Below, one piece after another: positions 32,450 through 42,602 of a DNA stretch of 64,000 bases (position 1 is its first letter; every line of letters starts with the position of its first letter). Under the pieces are notes generated by a model. That model ran no database searches. It saw only the letters and a program-made list of their open reading frames with translations, and was not told the DNA's origin. The position numbers were made by a program, and so were the translations under genes. Origin of the DNA: Hippopus hippopus (Eukaryota; Mollusca; Bivalvia; Cardiida; Cardiidae); contig OX328098.1 in NCBI GenBank assembly GCA_946811185.2, positions 44,455,650 through 44,519,649 of the forward strand, given 5' to 3'.

Positions 32450-32875
32450 AGAATTTCCATTTCAAGCTGAATGGTGGCGGTCATCTTAACCTCGTCACTG
32501 ACATGTCTCATTACAAGTTTTTCTGTTATCATACGGCGGACCGTGCCGTAGCTCATATCCACTTTGGTATAGATTTCGTGTTGAGTTTAGCGCCGGTCTG
32601 CATTAAGCACGCATCTGACCAGTTCAACGTCACTTTCCCTACGACGCCGGCCGCTCCTCTTATCGTTACAAACGGTTCCTCTTCCCTCGGTATACCTTTT
32701 GTGCAACTTGTATACCAGCGATCTGGCAACTGTAGACTTTCCAGAAGCAGTTTTCATCATTTTCATGGTTTTAACTGTTGTCTTACCCAAGTTCACGCAG
32801 AACTGTATGATGGACTTGGTTTTCAGCTTATCTTCGGGCGTCAAAAGATTTCCGATTTTCTACGTTGAATAAATT
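32450..32875 (-). pseudogene. Mariner-like transposase N-terminal fragment
   Basis: Minus strand reads TPEDKLKTKSIIQFCVNLGK, VARSLVYKLHKRYTEGRGTV, then after one in-frame TAA VDMSYGTVRRMITEKL. This is the paired HTH DNA-binding region of mariner transposases. The catalytic part and TIRs are absent. Confidence 0.75.
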
Positions 32876-33129
32876 CAAAACTAGAAGGCGCACTTTGACA
32901 AAATATGTTGTAATCACAAAAGAATGATATAATGTTATTGTCATGACGTTTACCGCCAATTGTTCACGTCTAGGGCTATTATCGACGGAATAAATACAAG
33001 TGCAAACGATTTTGATGACCTACGTCTCATAATGCACATGGCGTGAAAAGAATAATCTTTAAAAGTGCTCTTTATGTAAAAAGGGTTATATTATGTCATT
33101 TTCTTTTCGTTTAAAGAATAATCTTTAAT

Positions 33130-33425
33130 AGATCTATATATGTAAAGATACTGCCCGATGACGGGCTTGTCACACGATTATCTGGACTGGCCAAGAATAT
33201 CTTCCAGGGAACGGTGCAAGAAGGGAGACGAACAGGCAAACAGAGGAAACGATGGGAAGACAACATCAAAGAGCGGTCTGGAACATCATACTGCAGAAAG
33301 CTGAGAACCGCGAGGAATGGAGGAAGTTGGTATAAAAATCTACAATTGGTCGGTTGTGAAGTCTACAGTAGTGCCCTAACGCTCATCAAAACCACGGGAT
33401 AGGTGAAGGTGAAGGTGATGTATAT
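33130..33425 (+). mobile_element. Non-LTR retrotransposon (LINE) 3' fragment
   Basis: Reads NIFQGTVQEGRRTGKQRKRW and EDNIKERSG, the C-terminal tail typical of many LINE reverse transcriptases, with a frame slip after RTARN. It ends in a short GGTGAA repeat (33401-33418), as expected for a LINE 3' tail. 5' truncated. Confidence 0.75.
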
Positions 33426-33429
33426 ATAA

Positions 33430-33610
33430 AAAGGGGGACTTTTAGTGACCTTTTTGTGTTAAAAGATTTATCCAAAGCACTGCTTTTAGTGTAAAAAAAG
33501 GTTTCATTTTAGTCGTGCTCTTCGCGTTAGACGGGTTAACTTTGGAAGTGCTTTTTGCGTCGAAAGGATTATGTTTACAATTGCCCGTGGCGTTGTAAGG
33601 GTTGTCCATA
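33430..33610. repeat. Highly decayed units of the 33-bp minisatellite
   Basis: AGTGACCTTTTTGTGTTAAAAG, AGTCGTGCTCTTCGCGTTAG, AGTGCTTTTTGCGTCGAAAG and TTGCCCGTGGCGTTGTAAG recur at about 33-40 base spacing and resemble the consensus at 34.4-36.3 kb. Confidence 0.6.
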
Positions 33611-34005
33611 GTATACTCAGTTCCATAAATAAGTGTGCACTTAATTTTCTTTTATTTCTTGTCGCATGTTTTACTGAAGACCAACAAATTTGGTATCATA
33701 GTTTAGTTCCGAGTCTGTAGAAAATGCCAGGCTAATCAGATTTTGACTAACAGAAAGTTTAAGTTAGGTTTTTGCAGTTTAAATGAAGGTGGTACTAAAA
33801 CCAAAGTTGCAAAAGTACTCAAAGACTAAGGTAACATTAAAGTTAGGTTTTTCTTAAAGTTCTTGTAATTTTTCAATCAATATCTTGTATGGCCACCTCT
33901 GCTGTCGATACAGGCAATTATTCGACGTCGCATAGACCTTACATAACGTAAAATCATTGCATCAGGAATGTTATTCCATTCCTGAACGAGAGCGGTGGCC
34001 AAAAC
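33608..34005 (-). mobile_element. Tc1-like transposon fragment
   Basis: The left end CTCAGTTCCATAAATAAGTG plus TGCACTT resembles Tc1-type TIRs. On the minus strand about 33880-34005 reads ALVQEWNNIPDAMILRYVRS, then MRRRIIACIDSRGGHTRY and a stop, the classic C-terminus of Tc1-family transposase. The rest of the gene and the other TIR are missing. It separates the decayed from the main minisatellite block. Confidence 0.78.
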
Positions 34006-34019
34006 CTAACTTTAATGTT

Positions 34020-34137
34020 AATACTTTAAAGTAATACAAATTCTGGTTGGTTAGCCAGTCAGAAGCTATGGTACTTTGAAATTTAGAAAATAGAGAATAC
34101 GACTAAGAATGTTCTCAAGACTGGTTGGTGAATACGG
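34020..34137. repeat. Partial copy of the 23886 foldback element
   Basis: TTCTGGTTGGTTAGCCAGTC, CTTTGAAATTTAGAAAATAG and GGTTGGTGAATACGGAC match the element at 23886-24100 in reverse. Confidence 0.55.
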
Positions 34138-36335
34138 ACCCAGTTTTCGTGGCACTTTTGGAGTTCAAAGGGTTACCTTTCGCAGTCTTCTTTGCTTTAG
34201 AAGGGTTATCTAAAGTAGTGCCCTTGGCTTTAAATGAGTTACCTTCAATAGCATTCTTGGCCTTAAAAGGGATTTCTTTGGTAGTCCTTTTGGCGTTGAA
34301 AGGGCTATCTTTAGTAACTGTTTTTGCCTTCAAAGTATTTTAGTACTGCTATTGGTGTTCAAAGGGTTTCTTTAACGGTGATCATGACGTTTAAAGGCTT
34401 ACTTGTGGTACTGTTCTTGGCGTTAAAAGGGTTCTCTTAATTATTGTTTTTGGCGTTAAAAGGGCTCTCTGTGGTAGTGTTCTTGGCGTTAACGGGGCGC
34501 TCTGTAGTAGTGTTCTTGGAGTTAAAGGGGCGCTCTGTATTAGTGTTCTTGGAATTAAAGGGGTTCTCTGTGGTGGTGTTCATGGCGTTAAAGGGGTTCT
34601 CTGTGGTATTCTTCATGGCGTTAAAGGGGCGCTCTGTAGTGGTGTTCATGGCGTTAAAGGGGGGCTCTGTAGAAATGTTCTCGGCTTTAAAGGGGTTCTC
34701 TGTAGTAAAGTTCATGGCGTTAAAGGGTTGCTCTCTAGTAATGTTCATGGGGTTTAAGGGGTTCTCTGTGGTGGTGTTCATGGCGTTAAAGGGGCGCTCT
34801 GTATTAGTGTTCTTGGAATTAAAGGGGTTCTCTGTAGTAGTGTTCATGGCGTTCAAGGGGCACTCTGTGGTACTGTTCTTGGCGTTAAAGGGGCGCTCTG
34901 TAGTAATGTTCTTGGCGTTAAAGGGGTTCTCTGTAGTAAAGTTCATGGCGTTAAAGGGTTGCTCTCTAGTAATGTTCATGGGGTTTAAGGGGTTCTCTGT
35001 GGTGGTGTTCATGGCGTTAAAGAGGCGCTCTGTAGTAGTGTTCTCGACGTTAAATGGGTTCTCTGTGGTGATGTTCATGGCGTTAAAGGGGCGCTCTGTA
35101 GTAATGTTCTCGGCGTTAAAGGGGTCTCAGTGGTACTGTTCTCGGCGTTAAATGGTTTGTCTGTAGTAGTGTTCTCGACATTAAAGAGGTTCTCTGTGGT
35201 AGCGTCCTCGGCGTTAAAGTGTTCTGGGCGTTAAAGGGGTTCTCCGTGTAGTGTTCTGGGCGTTAAAGGGGTTTTCTGTCGTAGTATTCTCGGCGTTAAA
35301 GGGATTCTCTGTGGTAGTGTTCCCGGCGTTAAAGGAGTTCTCTGTGGTAGTGTTCTTGGCGTTAAAGGTGTTCTCTGTGGTGGTGTTCGTGGCGTTAAAG
35401 GGGCGCTCTGTGGTGGTGTTCTTGGCGTTAAAGGGGCGCTCTGTGGTAGTGTTCTCGGCGTTATAGGGGTTGTCTGTGGTAGTGTTCTCGGCGTGCTCTG
35501 TATTAGCGTTCTTGGAGTTAAAGGGATTCTCTGTAGTAGTGTTCCTGGCGTTAAAGGGGCACTCTGTAGTAATGTTCTCAGCGTTAAAGGGGTTCTCTGT
35601 GGTGGTGTTTATTGCGTGAAATGGGCGCTCTGTAGAAGTGTTCTCGGCGTTAAAGGGATTCTCTGTGGTAGTGTTCTTGGCGTTAAAGGGGTTCTCTGTG
35701 GTAGTGTTCTTGGCGTTAAAGGTGTTCTCTGTGGTGGTGTTCGTGGCGTTAAAGGGGCGGTCTGTGGTAGTGTTCTTGGCGTTAAAGGAGCGCTCTGTGG
35801 TAGTGTTTTCGGCGTTATAGGGTTGTCTGTGGTAGTGTTCTGGGCGTTAAAGGGGTTGTCTGTGGAAGTGTTCTCGGCGTTAAAGGGGCGCTCTGTAGAA
35901 TCGTTCTCGACGTTAAAGGGGATCTCTGTGGTAGTGTTCTTGGCGTTAAAGGGGTTCTCTGTGGTGGTGATTTCGGCGTTAAAGGGGTTCTCTGTGGTAG
36001 TGATCTTGGCGTTAAAGGGGTTCTCTGTGGTAGTGATTTCGGCGTTAAAGGGGTTCTCTGTGGTAGTGTTCTCGGCGTTGAAAGGGTTCTCTGTGGTAGT
36101 GATCTCGGCGTTAAAGGGGTTCTCTGTGGTAGTGTTCTCGGCGTTAAAGGGGTTCTCTGTGGTAGTGTTCTCGGCGTTGAAAGGGTTCTCTGTGGTAGTG
36201 ATCTCGGCGTTAAAGGAGTTGTCTGTGGTAGTGTTCTCGGCGTTAAAGGGGTTCTCTGTGGTTGTGTTCTCGGCGTTTAAAAGCTTCTCTGTACATAGTA
36301 GTGTTTTTTGCGTTAAAGGGAGTCGACTGTGGGGA
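34138..36335. repeat. 33-bp minisatellite, about 65 units, open on both strands
   Basis: Consensus TTCTCTGTGGTAGTGTTCTC then GGCGTTAAAGGGG (33 bases, a multiple of three). Plus frame repeats FSVVVFSALKG. Minus frame repeats ENTTTENPFNA, giving long frames at 34437-35078 and 35609-36445. Left-hand units are the most diverged. From about 34440 copies are close. A block is duplicated at 231-bp offset (34696 and 34927, seven units). No splice sites or start context support a gene. It may be non-coding. Confidence 0.95.
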
Positions 36336-36339
36336 GGAA

Positions 36340-36520
36340 GCCTTTCGAAAATTTTGTGAGGAAAGGAGAAAATACTGGTTTCCAGCATTTTCTCCTTTCC
36401 CTCGACGTTTTCTACCCCATCAAATATAAATAAAGGTCTAATCATTTAAACCATCTTTATATAATTTATCGTTTGCGAATACCTTCAATATGGGAGAGTC
36501 TAAAATTTTTTGATAGACTT
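36340..36520. mobile_element. F1 MITE at the right edge of the minisatellite
   Basis: GAGGAAGCCTTTCGAAAATTTTGTG, hairpin around ACTGGTTTCCAG, long arm ending GTCTAAAATTTTTTGATAG. The left end merges into the last repeat unit. Confidence 0.7.
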
Positions 36521-36764
36521 ATTCATCAAATGCTTTTTTTTAAAATAATGCTCTTGGCGTTCATATGGGAATATCTTCACAACCTACCTCCATTTCGCAG
36601 CCATGATAGCCCGCTGTTACACTGGCTTAGTGGTTTCAAAATCCTGTTCTGAGATGAAAATGCCTGATGTTCAGAGAAAGATTGGCCTGCAATTGAATGT
36701 ACAACTTTAGATATCCTTTGCCTTAAGCAATTAATTTGAATTTGTAAAGTTATATATCTTTGTG

Positions 36765-37061
36765 TGCTTCTTGTTTGTATCGTACTTAACGCCGTTTTTA
36801 ACAGTATTTCAGTTACTAAAGTATATCGCGCTGGCCAGTGCACCTATCCATGCATGACTGGAGTTTCTTTTACCAGTACTTTCCACAATACTATTCCCAA
36901 GCCACTGGCTGCTTTCTCGCATAAGCATTTTTGAAAAAATGATCAGCGGTGAGAGGGGAATTAATCTTGTCGCTACAACTATCATCAATCCTCAGCGACC
37001 CACCAGTTTCAAGTCCTGTACGTTACCGACTGTGCTACGTGGCTAGCCTTGACTTGTGTAC
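36765..37061 (-). mobile_element. SINE, nearly complete, minus orientation
   Basis: TGTATCGTACTTAACGCCG, CTGGCCAGTGCACCTATCC, TTTTACCAGTACTTTCCACA, AGCCACTGGCTGCTTTC, then a head CCAGTTTCAAGTCC ... CGACTGTGCTACGTGG. Confidence 0.75.
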
Positions 37062-37064
37062 AAA

Positions 37065-37410
37065 AGGGTAGAAAACATTGTGGAAAAAGGAGAAAATGCT
37101 GGTTACCAGCATTTTCTTCTTTTTCCACAATCTTTTCAACAGACTCCTCCCCCAAAGGTCGTTAAAACAAGGGATTTGTTTGCTAGAGGGTGTTTTCAAA
37201 ATGAAGAAGCCAAAAAGTATGTTGTGTGGTAGATAGTTATTAATTCTTTACCAAACCACAAAATTTTAGATTTGTTCAAATTAAAAGTATTTGCCGACGA
37301 CAGATCAATAGTACCTCAAATGTTGAGATTTGTACTGGAAAGGATAGAAAACATTGTAGTAAAAGGAGAAAATGCTGTTTCTCCTTTTTCCACAATGTTT
37401 TCAAAAACGA
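37065..37410. mobile_element. Two F1 MITE parts
   Basis: 37065-37200 lacks its long arm because the SINE lies there. It has a consensus hairpin GGAGAAAATGCTGGTTACCA. 37238-37410 starts AATTCTTTACCAAACCAC and has a collapsed hairpin GAAAATGCTGTTTCTCC. Confidence 0.75.
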
Positions 37411-37807
37411 CGACGCAAACGACGACAGGGCTATGACAATATACCTCGAAGTTATCTTCGAAAACAGCCGAGCTAATGATAATCTCCTACACATTTAATT
37501 CGTCCTCGAATTCAAGAATAAAGTTAATAAACAGCCTTAGTGCCTTCTTATGCTGCCCTTGGTTATCTTAACACAGTCACCGACTGATAAATAACCTACC
37601 CGTGGGGAGAGGGGATAGAGATCGAACCCACATCTGAATTTGGTTGATCCGGTTACAGAAATAATAAAATTTTCTTACCTTACATTAATGCCAGCTACAT
37701 AGGTCTATCCGTGTTTGACACCACCCCTCAATACTTATCTTTTAACTTTCTCGTGACACGGATCAGACAATGTGGGATAAGCCGGGATCAAGACTAACTT
37801 TTGCACT

Positions 37808-38036
37808 TTAACCCTTTACTACACGACAAGAGTGTGGACTTGTCCAAATTCATTTGCTGACAAGAGTTTGAATGTGGTTCAAATGATCAAATTTGTCTTT
37901 GATACACATAGGTGAGGAAACATTGTTGGAAAAGGAGAAAATGCTGGTTACCAGCATTTTCTTCTTTTTCCACAATGTTTTCAAAAGGCTGCGTTCTAGG
38001 GTCGTTAGAACTCGAAATTGTGTGGTAAAGGGTTAA
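37808..38036. mobile_element. F1 MITE, complete reference copy (229 bp)
   Basis: TTAA at 37808-37811 and 38033-38036. TIR CCCTTTAC(T/C)ACAC against TGTGTGGTAAAGGG. Long arm with GGACTTGTCCAAATTC, short arm with TCGTTAGAAC. The hairpin AAACATTGTTGGAAAAGGAG to its reverse is centred on CTGGTTACCAG. Confidence 0.9.
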
Positions 38037-38099
38037 TCCTTCTAACGCTAAATAATGAAACTCACTGACTTTTTCCAGTCCATTAAAGAAAACAAAAAC

Positions 38100-38470
38100 G
38101 TTGTAATTTAAATGAAATTTAATTCGAATATTTCACACAAAAAAAACAGGGCAGTGTAGATCTAAGATCAGACTGCACGTTTTGTGCATTAATAATTGTA
38201 GCATACTGCATAGATCAAGGTCAGATTAATACACAGCGCGTGAAGTTTAATAATAGATCAACACCACCTGGCGCTTTACTGTGACCTAAGACCAAAATTC
38301 AATTTCATTTGCAGAGGATTGTGAATTTTTATCTCAAGATAAAAAAAAAAAGAAAAAAATATCGACTCTGTCGTAATTTGAGTTGGTTTTTTTGTGGCCA
38401 GTGAAGATCAAGATCAGAACGCAGGGATTGTGCAGTCTGATCTTGGATTTACACTCTCTGGTATCATACA
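38100..38470. repeat. F2-type hairpin scraps
   Basis: GTGTAGATCTAAGATCAGACTG at 38155 and GAAGATCAAGATCAGAACGC / TGCAGTCTGATCTTGG at 38403-38446. Arms lost. Confidence 0.5.
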
Positions 38471-38523
38471 GAGGAAATGTTATTTCTTACTTTTGTTTTA
38501 AAAAAAAAAATACCCTTTCACAT

Positions 38524-39125
38524 CTGAACTTTTTACCAAAGCATAATTTTGGGCTCAGCCAAATCGAAAGCATTTGCAGACGACAAATAAATTAAATGTA
38601 GCTTACCTAATGGTTCCTGTCTTTGATAGTTTAGAAAACATTGTGGCTAAAGTAGAAAATGTTACCAGCATTTTCTTCATTTTCAACAACGTTTTCAAAA
38701 ACTTTTCTCTCTGGGTTGTTAAAACTTGCGAAGAGTCAAGTACATTTTGCAGCAAAAAAAAAGAGATTAAGATCGGACTGATCAAATTGTGCAGTCTGAT
38801 CTCGGACCTATACTTTCCAGTATTCTGAGATTATCTGTGCCCAAATAGCCAGGCAACTGCAGCATTTGCATCCCAGTTCTCCCTGATAAAAGATCTTCAT
38901 TTTGTTAATTTAGTACTCCATAATTTAGCTTAATCTTTAACGACACAACAAAATTTAAGAACTGTCCATATTGAAAGTATTTACAGACAATCATATAAGT
39001 AGGACTCAAATGAAGGGATTTGTCTTTGAAAGGGTAGAAAGCATTGTGGGAAAAGGAGAAAAATGCTGGTAACCACGTTTGGTCAAGGGTCGCTTAACTC
39101 GGGATTTTATAGTAAAGGACTGATT
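38524..39125. mobile_element. Two F1 MITEs
   Basis: 38524-38730 (long arm GAAAGCATTTGCAGACGAC, hairpin shortened to AAATGTTACCAGCATTT) and 38929-39125 (right arm mostly deleted after TGCTGGTAACCA). Confidence 0.75.
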
Positions 39126-39215
39126 CAGCAGCTAAAGAGTAATAGATCAGTGAAAGGCTATATAATTCTACTGAAGTGACCACTAGAAACATTGCATAAG
39201 GTTGTTGAAGTATAT

Positions 39216-39636
39216 TTAACTCTTCACCACACAATTCCAAGTTGTAACGACGCTGAAGTAGAAGCTTTTTGAAAACAGTAAGGTTTCAGTGCCATTAACC
39301 AGCAATTTCTCCTTTTCCCACAATGTTTTCCCCTTTCAAAGATAGATTCCATCCCTTCAACCACCTTTAATTTCTCGTCTGCAAATGCTTTCAAATCGGA
39401 CAAGTCTAATATTAACTCTTTACCAACCAACAAGATATACACCTGTCCAGACTGCATTTGAAGATGATGCCTTAAACGTGGCCCAAATTGTGATATTTGT
39501 TTGTGAAAGAGTACAAAACACTGTTGGAAAAGGGAGAAAATGCTGATTACCATCATTTTCTCCTTTACCAACAATGTTTTTAAAGGCACTTTCCCTTTGG
39601 GCCATTCAAACACAGGAATGTTTGGTAAAGGGTTAA
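39216..39636. mobile_element. Two F1 MITEs, opposite orientation, sharing one TTAA
   Basis: 39216-39415 (short arm first) and 39412-39636 (long arm first). TTAA at 39412-39415 ends one and begins the other, and TTAA also flanks both outer edges. From 39633 another left end TTAACTCTCTTCACTAC begins and fades. Confidence 0.85.
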
Positions 39637-39945
39637 CTCTCTTCACTACAAAAGAACCCAATTGCCATTTTTTATGCCCATAAACAAACAAGGTTCTTCT
39701 TGGATAAGGACCAAAAAAATTGTCAAAATAATTGATAAATTAGTGGTAAACACTTCAAAGTGTCATCTGGCTATCTTAAAAAGGAAAAAAAAGGCTCCTC
39801 TATACCAATTGTATACTTTGATTTCATAGCAATAAGCCTATCATCAGTTTCACAAGGTAGGAATAATATCTACAGAATAAAAGGTATAATGCCACTTTGC
39901 AAATGTCAATGAGTTAATTTTCCCTCTGAAACACGTTCTAAATAA

Positions 39946-40210
39946 CGTGATTGATTGAATTGGAGTTTAACATCGTTTTAACAGCTTAGGTCATATCACG
40001 GTGGTCAGTCCACCTATGCATGTGTTTCCTGGCTTTCTAACACCAGTACTGACACATCTTTCTTTCCAAGTCACTGACTACTTACCCATATGCATCAGAG
40101 GTGAAAGGCGAAAAATCACTGGAAAGAAAGTTTTCCCTCAACCGGGTATCGAACTCACAACCACTAGGTCATGAGTCTGATACACTAACCACTGAGCTAC
40201 CCGGGCGGTC
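39946..40210 (-). mobile_element. tRNA-derived SINE, second subfamily, minus orientation
   Basis: GATTGATTGAATTGGAGTTT tail, TCATATCACGGTGGTCAGTCC, CTTTCCAAGTCACTGACTAC, head with GGGTATCGAACTCACAACC (box B) and ACTAACCACTGAGCTACCCG (box A region). The body is shared with 41654 but the head differs. Confidence 0.78.
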
Positions 40211-40364
40211 CTAAATAACGTGAGGTCAGTGTTGGTAATACATGACAGTATGAGAATGCTTTTCAGAGTGTTCTTTTTCTTTTAGTACCCTTTAGATGCC
40301 CTGTCTAGACTGATTGGTTGGTTGCTTGGTTGACTGTCTGACTGATTGATTACCGGATTGATTG

Positions 40365-40495
40365 ACATGGTTCAGTTGGTTGTTAGACAAAATGAATTTT
40401 ATGGATCCATCCAGAATTATGTGATGGCTGGCTTGGTATAATGCATCACAGAGATGCACTGAACCCCCTATTGTTAGGGCATGATTCATTAATAT
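40365..40495. mobile_element. F3 MITE, right portion
   Basis: CAGTTGGTTGTTAGACAAAATG, ATGGATCCATCCAGAATTATG, GAACCCCCTATTGTTAGGGC, ending GCATGATTCATTA. The core hairpin is missing. Confidence 0.6.
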
Positions 40496-40775
40496 ACCTC
40501 TTTAACAGACAAAAAAAAAAGATCTCTGCATATTGTGAGATTTAACAGACAATTTAAACACGATTGAGCTTAAATTCTAGAATCTGTCTTTGCGAATAAC
40601 GCTGGTAACATGCATTTTCTCCTTTTCCCACTATTTCTTTTTCAATGATCAAAAGCTTTTCCTGTTTGGGTCATAGAGTGACAGGTGTTTTATGCCACTT
40701 TTTGCATTATTCCAGTCATATTCATGCGTGTCCTGGGTTTTACTGTTACAAGATAGGGGCTCTGAAATGTCTTGC

Positions 40776-41187
40776 TTAATCCTTTAACACATGGCAAAAT
40801 TTTGAACTCATATGTATTGGAGAAATTTACAGTCAACAATTCAAATGATTTTCAAATAATAGCAGTTTTTTTCATCTTGGACATCCCATTTTCTCCTTTT
40901 CCCACAATGTTTTCAAAAGCCTCCTTCCTCAGGGTCGTTAAAAGTTGGGATGGTGTGGTAAAGGGTTAACTTTTTGAAACACAACAACATTTCTAGACTT
41001 GTCCAAGTTGATACACTGTATTTTCCAGACAATAAATTAAATGAGGCTAAAAATATAGGATCTGTTAGTCAAAGGGTAAAAAACATTGAGGGAAAAGAAG
41101 AAAATGCTTTCTCCTTTTACCACAATGTTTTCAAAATCCCTTTTCACTAAGGTTGTTAAAACACAGGATTGTATGATGAAGGGTTAC
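40776..41187. mobile_element. Two F1 MITEs in series sharing one TTAA
   Basis: 40776-40969 (hairpin left arm deleted) and 40966-41187 (hairpin GAAAATGCTTTCTCC). TTAA at 40966-40969 is shared, and the right end of the second is GGGTTAC. Confidence 0.82.
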
Positions 41188-41309
41188 GGACACTTCCACA
41201 AAAACACAGTTGCAGTGCCAAGCATGAGAATGACCCTTGACCTGTGAATTATCAGTCCTGTATCTTCACCTGTGTGTGACATAGGAACCTCTTAGGATCT
41301 ATACGACAT

Positions 41310-42089
41310 AGGATCGTTTGGTAAAGAATTGAATTTAATCGTGGCTGAAATACATTACAAAATAAACAAGACAGTACAGTTCAAAATTTGGATTACCCTT
41401 GCAACCAGCATATTCTCCATTTCCCATAATGTTTACTACCCTTTCATAGGCAAATCCAACAATTTGAGTGAAACACATTAGTCAACTGCAAATTATTTCA
41501 CCACGGATGTACATGTATCTTCTATTTCGTTGTGCGGTAAAGAGTTAACTCTTACCAAACAACAAAATTTTGTACTGGTCCAAATTCAAAGCATTTGCAG
41601 ACTACAATTTATATGTGGATCAAATGATGGAATTTGTTTTTTTGAAAGGGTAGTTGATTGATTGATTGTATGATGTTTAACGCCGTTTTCAACATTATTT
41701 CAGTTATATCGCGGTGGCCAGTGCACCTATCCATGCTTTCCTGGAGTCTCTTTTACCAGTACTCCGCACAATTTTCTTTCCAAGCCACCGGCTGCTTTCC
41801 CACATAATCATCGTTGAAACAATGGTCAGCAGTGGGAGAGGAATGAATCCTGTTGCAGTGACTATTATCAATCCTCGGAAAGAAATTGGCCGAGCCAGGG
41901 GTCTTAGCCAGGGATCGAACCCTGCACGCTACTGACTGAGCTACCGGGGCTCGGCTTTGAAAGGGTAGAAAACATAGTGGGAAAAGAAGAAAATGCTGCT
42001 TACCAGCATTTTCTCCTTTTCCCACTATGTTTTCAAAAGCCTTCTCTGTTAAGGTCGTTAAAACTTGGGATCATGTGCTTAAGGGTTAA
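41310..42089. mobile_element. Two F1 MITEs sharing TTAA 41545-41548, the second split by a SINE
   Basis: First copy 41310-41548, short arm first, ending GTTGTGCGGTAAAGAGTTAA. Second copy 41545-42089: long arm to TTTGAAAGGGTAG, SINE 41654-41955, then TTTGAAAGGGTAG again and the hairpin and short arm to TTAA at 42086-42089. Confidence 0.88.
41654..41955 (-). mobile_element. Complete tRNA-derived SINE with 13-bp target duplication
   Basis: TTTGAAAGGGTAG occurs at 41641-41653 and again at 41956-41968. Minus-strand order: tRNA-like head (box A near GTAGCTCAGTC, box B GGGTTCGATCCC at about 41910), body with GGAAAGCAGCC and TGGCCACCGCGATATA, and a (CAAT)n-like tail. About 300 bp. Confidence 0.9.
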
Positions 42090-42512
42090 AGATTAAAAAA
42101 TTTCATTAGGTTAGTGGATGGGGTCCCAATAAACACTCTTGCTACAAGCAATGAAAGCACAATCATTTTTCCTTCACAACCTGTTGACATATTGTCAAAC
42201 CAGTTCTTGTGTTCAATGTTGCTTTACTCAACTTTCAAATGTATTTAGTCATATCACACAGACAGCCCATTCGTGACTAAGACTTTACTTTGTCCCACCA
42301 GCAGTAGGCTGGGATTCTACAGTACCTTGCCCTGGGACACTCCCATATATCTAATGCCACAAGATTGAGTGGAACAAGGATTGCCTGGATTAAAAATCAT
42401 ATTTGGATTGTAATGGGTTAAAAATTCCTCAGCAGGTACTCATAAACATAAAAGTAGGATCCAAATGGAGATCAAAGTTTGTTCAGATTGTTAACTGTTC
42501 TTTCCACCTTTA

Positions 42513-42602
42513 TCACCTTTGCCTTTTCGTTCTTTTCTTTTCCAATTGCTTTTCCTCTGGTTCTGTATTCTCTGACTTTGGTGGTTTTCTTTTGGTATCC
42601 AG
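42513..42602 (-). CDS. OGG1: OGG1 exon 8 with stop codon
   Basis: Acceptor TTGACAG, then 29 codons to TGA: LDTKRKPPKSENTEPEEKQL, EKKRTKRQR. Two clusters of basic residues form a likely bipartite nuclear localisation signal, in the place of the human C-terminal PAKRRK. Confidence 0.85.
   Translation of the reverse strand: MDTKRKPPKSENTEPEEKQLEKKRTKRQR

Noticed and set aside
32503..32868. 121-codon plus-strand frame
   Set aside because: Shadow of the mariner N-terminal fragment, which lies on the minus strand.
33430..36335. CRISPR-like repeat-spacer array
   Set aside because: Repeats are directly adjacent with no unique spacers, and the genome is eukaryotic.
34444..36359. Plus-strand frames of 235 and 288 codons with VVVF-ALKG repeats
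   Set aside because: Opposite-strand reading of the 33-bp minisatellite. Kept only as a repeat.
41880..41955. tRNA-like sequence with box A and B
   Set aside because: Head of a SINE, minus strand. The cloverleaf is incomplete and a SINE body follows. Same for 16908, 19896, 25515, 40150, 56580, 61747 and 62800.
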